A DNA stretch of 64,000 nucleotides, from positions 94,743,415 to 94,807,414 of the forward strand of contig OY998176.1 in NCBI GenBank assembly GCA_963921935.1, written 5' to 3'. Under the pieces are notes generated by a model. That model worked only from the letters and a program-made list of their open reading frames with translations, made no database searches and was not told the DNA's origin. A program made the translations under genes and the position numbers. Of this stretch, positions 57,285-64,000 are shown piece after piece (the first letter of the stretch is position 1; each line of letters begins with the position of its first letter). The stretch comes from Galeruca laticollis (Eukaryota; Arthropoda; Insecta; Coleoptera; Chrysomelidae).

Positions 57285-57700
57285 ATGGCGTCTTATAGAT
57301 AAACTTTATTGATTTTTAGCTTACCAGAGCTAGTACAACGAGTACTATGGTACCTGAAGTGCCACATTTCTGGTCCTTTTTGGAGAAATTTCGGGTTGTT
57401 AGCAAAATATAGCCTCCGGAGTGTATAAAGGGGCCAATTTTATAATTGAATGTTCTTCAAGGTGTCTCATTCAAAGTGTCTTACAGATGTACACTATTGA
57501 TTTTCAGCTGACTAGAGCGAGTACAGCGGGTCCTATAAATCCAGATATACTACATTTTTAGTTACTTCTGGAGAAATTTCGGTAGGTTTGTTATCACGAT
57601 ACGTCTCCCGAAGTGTATACAAGTGATAATTTTATGATAAAATATTGTTCAGGGCATCTCACAGATGCGGAAAAGTTAGTTTTAATCTTCAAAACCGTTT
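57285..57700 (-). repeat. satellite array (reverse orientation), two to three units
   Basis: The reverse complement shows AACGGTTTTGAAGATTAAAA at the border, TCCGCATCTGTGAGATGCCC, TATCACTTGTATACACTTC, CGTATCGTGATAACAAACC and AAATTTCTCC, as in the array at 63057. The shared left border across loci suggests the array moves or spreads with a defined end. Confidence 0.8.
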
Positions 57701-57905
57701 ATTTTTTCCCCGCTTTTGAAGAGGATCAGATCTTCAATTACGATGTCTCCAATCCTGAGCTACTCCGTTTGCTGGAATGCTGTTATATCTAATTTGGAAT
57801 GCTGTTATATCTAATTTGTATTTCCCTATTTCTTTTACCAGTTCTTTCAAACTACCTGTTGCATACGTACTTTTGACATTCCAAGTACTTATCGTGAGCT
57901 TGTCT
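57701..57905 (-). pseudogene. LINE endonuclease N-terminal fragment with 22-bp duplication
   Basis: Minus strand KLTISTWNVKSTYATGSLKE, LVKEIGKYKLDIT is the start of the APE-type endonuclease of RTE-like LINEs. Directly after it GGAATGCTGTTATATCTAATTT is present twice in tandem (about 57773-57816). Confidence 0.65.
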
Positions 57906-58630
57906 TCTTTACTAACTACTTTTTATGCTTTTCTCAATATTTTATTTTTTCCACCATATATGTTTCCATTGATATCTTTTTTTTCTTACTTATACATGTT
58001 TCTAATTTTTTGATTTTCTCTTTGGATTGCCAATATAATTTTTTTTCTCTACTAGCAAAATATGATTTGAATCTGTAGACAACGAGAAATAGATATATAG
58101 ATACCCTTAGAAATTGTTGCAAAAAGAAGTTTGAGTTTGAAAACCAATTAAATCGTAGGTGTTTAATAATTCCATGAAAATTATTCCTACGCATTAACGA
58201 AAATACTTATGAATTGAAAAAAATTCCATAGAATTTCATCATACCTCTTTTATATTAAGTTTCCTTATTCATCTAATAATGAGAATGAGGTAGCAAAGAG
58301 TAAATGATTTCATAACCTCAAAGTTTGCTCAACCTATTCAGGAATTTTATATACAAGTAGCTGTTCATTAAAAATAATATTTAAAGCATTTCCATTAGAT
58401 TTATGCAAATTTGATAAATTTAATAACAAGTTAAAACAACCTAGAGTTTACGAAATAATATCAACAAAAAACTTCATGGAAACACAAACAAAACTATTAA
58501 ATTGATATTACGACAAGTTATGTAAATTGGCACTTCCAATACCAATTTGCATAATCGTATCCAGAGAGGTTGCATTATATATTCACCGTAGTGTTCTAGA
58601 TGGCAATAATTATTTGAGGTTCTCATAATA

Positions 58631-58667
<37 letters not shown>
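57906..58667. other. no recognisable feature; (TA)n at 58634-58667
   Basis: A/T-rich. The right edge is a (TA)n run that borders the large palindrome. Confidence 0.45.
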
Positions 58668-58668
<1 letters not shown>

Positions 58669-58873
58669 TTTCAATTTGACAATTATTTTTGAAAAATTCA
58701 AATATTTCTTTTGATGTTATATCCGATTTACCATTTACATCTATTATAATATACATTCCCATATACTTTATCCTTGATAATGGAATAAATAAATTCTGAA
58801 AGCTTGGACATAAAAAGTATGAAGGGTACTCGTTTTAATTTGCCGCAGTAATAATTATTCGGCAAAGATCAAG

Positions 58874-58930
<57 letters not shown>

Positions 58931-59131
58931 TAAACATAGGTTTATTGGGGAAGCGGCAAATTAAAACGAGTACCGTTCATACTTTTTATGTCCAAGCTTT
59001 CAGAAATTATTTATTCCATTATCAAGGATAAAGTATATGAGAATGTATATTATAATAGATGTAAATGGTGGATGGTATATAACATCAAAAGAAATATTTG
59101 AATTTTTTAAAAATAATTGTCAAATTGAAAG
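58668..59131. mobile_element. large palindrome: two 179-bp arms around a (TA)n spacer
   Basis: The left arm 58668-58846 (CTTTCAATTTGACAATTATT ... TTTTAATTTGCCGC) is mirrored by 58953-59131 (GCGGCAAATTAAAACGAG ... AATTGTCAAATTGAAAG), with few mismatches and equal arm lengths. The 106-bp spacer is mainly a (TA)n run (58880-58929). This may be a foldback element or a recent inverted duplication. Confidence 0.85.
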
Positions 59132-59699
59132 TAAATTAAATCGTTCTAAATAGTTATTCTTTTTTTATATTGGAACATAGAAATAATTAAAGAAATTAAG
59201 GTTATGATTAAATTAACCATAGATCTATATACAGTTAATGTATTTGTGGTTATCTTCTTTCTTTTTTGATCATAGAAATGATATTTCATTAACCTACAAA
59301 ATGTTTGTTTACACTGAAAAAGAATTTGAAATTGAAAGACATTTATGGTTTTTATCAATAGACAATAAGTAATAATAAATATCACTTAAATTCTTATGAT
59401 CACTTTTCTTATTGATAATATTAGATTCTTGCGAAATGTGAGCCATTTCTAAGAAAAGACTCTTTTGAATATTTGATTGAATATCTAAAATACTTACAGA
59501 ATCAAAGTCCATAATATGATCTTTATCAACCACATGCTTTGGCAAAACATCAAGTCAAACACCTGATGTACCTTCGAAATTTCATCTGCAAAATAACCCA
59601 AATTTTGGGAGTTGCAATCAAAATGTAATTGTTAAAAATACTTAGTGTGTCTCAGAAAAGTGTTGGTTCAGATAACCGGACAAAGAAAGACCTTTATTA
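59132..59699. other. no recognisable feature
   Basis: A/T-rich, non-coding by inspection. Confidence 0.4.
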
Positions 59700-59729
59700 C
59701 GAGCAGTAGCAGAGTCAGAGGATATAGAG

Positions 59730-60251
59730 ATGGAGTGGAAACAGATAGAAAAATTAATCATTAAATCCTTGCAAAGTAGCGTAGGACAACCAACACATAG
59801 AAATACCAAGGATTGGTTTGATGATGATTGTAAAAAGGTATTAGATCACAGAAACATAGCACGGTTGAATGTATTGAGAGTAAATACGGAACTTAACAGA
59901 AAAATATATGAGGAAACAAGAAGGAAAGCCAAAAAAGTGTGCCGGCATAAGAAGAGGATGAATATGGAACAAAAGTTAGAGATAATTGAGGAGCATTATA
60001 AAAATAAAGGAATCAGAAATTTTTATCAGGAGGTAAAGAAAACGCAAGGAAAAGGATATGAAGCTATTGATTTCTGTAGAAATGAACAAGGACAAATGAT
60101 AACAGATCCACAAGGACGATTAGACAGATGGGCTGAACATTTCGAAGAGTTGCTGAATAGTGGAAGGCTACAGACTGAATTGGAAGATGATAATGTAGAT
60201 TATGGTGACCCCGGAGAAGTAGGAGAAACATCAGACGGCGAAATACTGTAA
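59730..60251 (+). pseudogene. LINE pre-RT region
   Basis: 173 residues: NTKDWFDDDCKKVLDHRNIA, ETRRKAKKVCRHKKR, IRNFYQEVKKTQGKGYEAID and DRWAEHFEELLNSG. This is the linker between endonuclease and RT in RTE-like LINEs (the WF-DD-C and RWxEHFxELLN blocks are common to them). The stop at 60249 and further stops to 60600 break the join to the RT, where blocks GITAEVLKTDGA, WNNGIICPIFKKGEK and CENYRGVSLL are still readable. Confidence 0.8.
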
Positions 60252-60606
60252 TAAATAAACAATCAAAAAAATAATGAAAGTGGAATGGAAAATGGAATAA
60301 CAGCTGAAGTCCTAAAAACAGATGGAGCTATATTACAGCAGAGGATATGCAAATAAATGCGAAAAATTTGGAGAAATGAACAGATACCGAATGCTTGGAA
60401 CAATGGAATTATCTGTCCGATTTTCAAAAAGGGAGAGAAAACGTATTGTGAGAATTATAGAGGAGTATCTTTATTAGACGTTACTTCAAGGTATTAGCCA
60501 GAGTTATCCGCACTAACTCACAGAAATATATAACAAGGAAATTGGAGAATATCAAAGAGGTTTCAGACAAGGAAGAGGAGCAGCAGACCAGATATTCACA
60601 CTAAAA

Positions 60607-61671
60607 ATGATACAAAGTAATAGCTATGAACAAAATTTAGGACTACACTTACTTTTTATCGACTTCAAGCAGGCTTATGACTCCATCATAAGATCAAAAT
60701 TGTATGAATCTTCAAGAAATTTCGGAGTTCCACAAAAACTGGTGAATTTGATAAGGCTAACTCTGTATAGAACAGCATCGAAAGTTTTGGTAGAGGGAAG
60801 TTTATCAAAAAGCTTTACTTCAAGACAAGGACTGAAACAGGGAGATCCATTATCTACAGTTTTGTTCAACCTGATGTTAGAAGATATTTTGAGGAAAGCT
60901 GGCCTGAATACTAAAGGAATGATATACCATTGTAGACATCAGGTAATTGCATATGCCGATGATGTGACTTTGATAACTAGATCAAAAAGGCAGCTGCAAG
61001 TAGTACTGAATAAATTTGTAGATACAGCGAAGACGTATGGCCTAATAATAAACACAGCTAAAACTGAATATATGGAGATGAAAAATCATACAATTGATGG
61101 GATAAAAGAGGTAACCTTCAGAACAGACAACCAGGTATATAACTTCGAGAAAGTTGATAGTTTTGATTACCTAGGGGTAACAATTAATAATAAAAACGAT
61201 GAAACAGATGAAATAGATAAGAGGCTTTCCAAAGGAAGCAGAACAGTAGGAGCCCTCAGTAATATATTAAAATCAAAAGAACTCTCCAAAAAATCGAATA
61301 TAAGAATATACAGAACGATAATTAGACCAACAGTACTATACGGTTGCGAATCCTGGATACTTACACAAAAGAATGAAAATAAAATTGGAATATGGGAAAG
61401 AAGAATACTCAGAAAAATATTTGGAGGCAAAAAGCTCTCAGATGGAGCTTGGAGAAGACTAACAAATGAAGAAGTGGCGGAAACTTATGGATATCCGGAC
61501 ATAGTTCATCATATAAAGGCACAGAGAATAAGATGGCTGGGGCATGTCAGCAGAATGGCAAGAGGAAGGAAGTTAACGGCGAAAGGGCTGACCGAAGAAG
61601 AAATGGTTAGAGGCAGTCACGACGAATCTGAAGAAAAAGGGAGTGGAAAGATGGAGGGAGGTAGCGGATGA
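60607..61671 (+). pseudogene. LINE reverse transcriptase, long open piece
   Basis: 354 residues with RT motifs in order: LFIDFKQAYDSIIRSKLYES (motif A), RQGLKQGDPLSTVLFNLMLE (B), VIAYADDVTLITRSKRQ (C, YADD intact), INTAKTEYM (D) and FDYLGVTINN (E). The C-terminal part has KSNIRIYRTIIRPTVLYGCE, IWERRILRKIFGGKK and IKAQRIRWLGHVSRMARGR. This is the best-preserved RT in the window, but the upstream frame is broken, so the full ORF is not intact. Confidence 0.88.
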
Positions 61672-61778
61672 CAGCCAAAAATGGAGACTATTAGTAAAAC
61701 ATATAGAGGAAGAAATTTTTTTTTCTAAATGAATTGTAATTCCTTTTTAGGCTTGGGCCTTTGAGGCTTGTAGTACTG

Positions 61779-61809
<31 letters not shown>

Positions 61810-61813
<4 letters not shown>

Positions 61814-62394
61814 GTACAACTTATAGGGGGATAAAAGTTGATTGAATATTGAATTCGAATGTACCGTACAAACAATCATAACTAAATCGATATTACTTAA
61901 TATACTCCAGATATACATTTATCAAGCCGTCAAATTTTCATTATTCTGAGAGCCGAAAATATTCAGAAATTGAAACAAGAGATTTGAATTGTTGGTGGGT
62001 AAGACAACATCACTGGTATTTTTTGCAATTTTTACATTCGAAATAAGTACCCAAGCAAAATAGTTGAATGTCCCAGAATTTTATGTTCCTAATGGTTTCA
62101 GTACATCATCTCTGTGATTCTGTATAATGCATACAGGTTTCAGCGGAAACGGAGAACATCTAATTATTTCACGTGAATATTTTAACGAAATCTCAAGGAA
62201 TGGTTGTATTTTGCAATTTGAACAGAATATCAGAGAACTATCATTTAATTAGAGCCATAACCATATTTAAATGATGCGCTTACTTGAATTTTTTGATTAC
62301 AAAGATCTAGAAGATGAATAATATACTTAGTTTACTTCCAGTTTTTATTATAAATATGTTACGCTTCCTCTAAGTCAGCTCTCTTTTGTTCCAG
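61810..62394 (+). other. intron sequence upstream of the Ig exon
   Basis: A/T-rich, non-coding. It ends in a pyrimidine tract, CTCTCTTTTGTTCCAG, immediately before the exon at 62395, a good 3' splice site. Confidence 0.5.
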
Positions 62395-62505
62395 TTCCAC
62401 CACAAAAACCTAGTATAATAGACGAAAAAGGAGAAGAAGTACCATCACACGCGGGTCCTTATGAAGAAGGAGGAGATGTGAAACTAACCTGTATAGTTTC
62501 AGGAG
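62395..62505 (+). CDS. exon of a Sidestep-like immunoglobulin-superfamily protein
   Basis: A 111-bp exon bounded by TTCCAG (acceptor, ends 62394) and G|GTTAGT (donor at 62506). It is open in one frame with phase 1 at both ends, as usual for Ig-domain exons. It reads PPQKPSIIDEKGEEVPSHAG then PYEEGGDVKLTCIVSGG, the last Gly being completed across the splice. The PP..P.I.D linker, the GPY.EG.D turn and the L.C.V.GG strand with the first Ig Cys match insect Sidestep proteins, cell-surface ligands guiding motor axons through Beat receptors. The partner Cys would be in the next exon, beyond the window. Other Ig-family proteins remain possible. Confidence 0.7.
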
Positions 62506-63056
62506 GTTAGTATGGGTTTCATGTATGATAGTGCCAATTTCATTGCATATGTGTTGTTAATTTTCCATTTAACAGATTTTATAGATCTCGAGGAGTAATT
62601 CAAGTTATTGAAAATTGATAATTCCCACAAATTATTTTCGATTGTGAATAGATTTCTCATTTCTGGATAAAAGACACAGTGAGCTTTTTGTTTTATGAAG
62701 ACATTGTCATTCTCATACTATGGAAGATTTCTTTAAGGATTTATCAATTTTCGTATACTTTCCATCGTGGTTGAACTACAACTTCCAAAAAAAAACAAAT
62801 GAATGAACTTGGCAATAATATTCAAAGTTTTTGGTATGAGTTATACTTATAATCAATATTTCGTGTGATAAACCACAATTTCCCTATACAATTATCTACA
62901 TTTTCTCTTTCAAATCATTTAAGATTGTTCCAGAAATGTCGCGTTATGTTGTTTCTGGAAATATTTTGTGACAAAATTGAGAAATAAAGTAACAAATATT
63001 TACGTTGGGGAATATTGAAGTTCCTTCACTTTTTACAGTTCCAGTCATATTAAATG
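62506..63056 (+). other. intron sequence downstream of the Ig exon
   Basis: A/T-rich and non-coding. The satellite array begins at its right end. The next exon is not in the window. Confidence 0.45.
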
Positions 63057-63950
63057 AAAAAATGAACGGATTTGAAGATTAAAACCAATTTTTCCGCATC
63101 TGTGAGATGCCCTGAACAATATTGTACCATGAAATTGTCACTTGTATACACTTTGGGTGATGTATCGTGCTAACAAACCGAAATTTCTCAAAACAACTGA
63201 AAATGTAGTATTTCTGAATTTTGTAGGACCTGCTGTACTCGTTCTAGTCAGCTGAAAATCAATGTTTCATCTATTGGACGCCCTGCACAATATTCAATCA
63301 TAAAATTGGTCACTTGTATACACTCTGGAAGCTGTATCGTGCTAACAAACTGAAAATTCTCCAAAAATTATAAAAATTTGGTACTTCAAGTACCATAGCA
63401 CCCGTTGTACAGGTTTTATCAATGGGGTTCATGTTTGAGACTCCCTGAATAATATCCAATCATAAAATTGGTCACTTGAATATACTCCGGAGGCTGTATC
63501 GTGCTAACATACTGAAATTTCTCCAAAAATGACAAAAATGTCGTACTTAAAGTACCATAGCACCTGTTGTTCTGGCTCTGGTCAGATGAAAACCAATAGG
63601 GTTCATCCTTCAGATGTCATGACTAATATTAAAATATGAAATTGATAACTTTTTGGATTCCAGAGGCTGTATCATACTAACAAACTGAAATTTCTTAAAA
63701 AATGACAAAAATGTCGTACTTCAAGTACCATAGTACCCGTTGTTCTGGCTCTGGTCAGATGAAAACCAATAGGGTTCATCCTTCAGATGTCATGACTAAT
63801 ATTAAAATATGAAATTGATAACTTTTTGGATTCCAGAGGCTGTATCATACTAACAAACTGAAATTTCTTAAAAAATGACAAAAATGTCGTACTTCAAGTA
63901 CCATAGCACCCGTTGTACTGGCTCTGGTAAGCTGTAAATCAATTGCAGAT
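63057..63950 (+). repeat. satellite array, monomer about 172 bp, five units
   Basis: The marker TGTATCRTRCTAAC recurs at 63161, 63333, 63495, 63668 and 63841, giving spacings of 172, 162, 173 and 173 bp. The last two units are nearly identical, so recent amplification is likely. The left border (AATGAACGGATTTGAAGATT) is shared with the arrays at 7141 and 57700. The array ends after AGCTGTAAATCAAT, at which point the loci differ. Confidence 0.9.
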
Positions 63951-64000
63951 TGTTGTCTAGACAATAACTTCTCGGTGACGGAAAACAGATTATCTTACAA

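Larger units (their letters stand above)
59700..61808 (+). mobile_element. LINE (RTE-like), 5' truncated, ending in a (TA)n tail
   Basis: Two long coding pieces follow in order with a broken stretch between them, then a short 3' UTR (GGCTTGGGCCTTTGAGGC) and a (TA)n tail at 61779-61808. The endonuclease is missing at the 5' side, although a fragment of a similar one lies reversed at 57701-57905. Confidence 0.8.

Noticed and set aside
57777..58194. ORFs on either strand near 57.8-58.2 kb
   Set aside because: They overlap the reversed LINE endonuclease fragment and low-complexity sequence; no own similarity.
58634..58930. (TA)n runs as possible replication origin or centromeric signal
   Set aside because: They are short microsatellites associated with LINE tails and a palindrome; nothing more supports a special function.

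Overview
This is nuclear DNA of an insect. The sequence is AT-rich and intron-bearing and is crowded with eukaryotic transposons: Penelope-like elements (PLEs), BEL/Pao and gypsy LTR elements, LINEs, piggyBac, pogo, IS630/Tc1-like and XPG-nuclease DNA transposons, plus satellites and foldback MITEs. A beetle or another PLE-rich insect is plausible, but I cannot name the species. The only host coding sequence I can support is one 111-bp exon at 62395-62505. It encodes part of an immunoglobulin domain of Sidestep type, so the window is mostly intronic or intergenic DNA filled with mobile elements.

Layout. At 1-6.3 kb a terminal-inverted-repeat DNA transposon (227-2982) sits against a broken PLE (to 5085), then a LINE tail (to 5567) and a gag-like remnant. 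At 7.1-11.8 kb a satellite array was split by a 4.27-kb XPG-type transposon (7294-11563, TSD TAT) that itself holds a solo LTR and two small MITEs. At 12.6-16 kb are foldbacks and a PLE 3' fragment. At 16.8-19.6 kb is a gypsy element (minus strand) that has lost its RT. At 19.6-25 kb are an IS630-like remnant, a LINE tail and two PLEs on the minus strand, one split by a 784-bp solo LTR carrying an unusual array of six stem-loops. At 25.4-38.2 kb one minus-strand LINE has been cut by a BEL/Pao element (26767-32663, TSD GTCAC, LTRs about 99% identical) and by a piggyBac element (32886-37894, TSD TTAA).

At 38.2-39 kb are PLE pieces facing opposite ways. From 39 to 44.5 kb I recognise almost nothing. 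At 44.5-50 kb are a second solo LTR of the 10600 family and fragments of pogo, PLE, IS630-like and gypsy elements. At 50-53.6 kb are a Jockey fragment and a LINE with a 14-bp TSD. At 53.6-56.6 kb a PLE 3' end is split by a second XPG-type transposon (TSD TAA) with about 540-bp inverted repeats, one arm of which holds a 397-bp element with a 9-bp TSD. At 57-61.8 kb are satellite, LINE pieces and a 464-bp palindrome. The window ends with the Ig exon and a tandem array of about 172-bp satellite units.

Almost every transposon ORF is broken, so this is a graveyard with a readable insertion order rather than a working gene set. The most interesting signals are non-coding: the six-hairpin array (23189-23484), hammerhead-like motifs in PLE 3' regions, the satellite arrays that share one left border, and the 3-bp-TSD XPG-type transposons.
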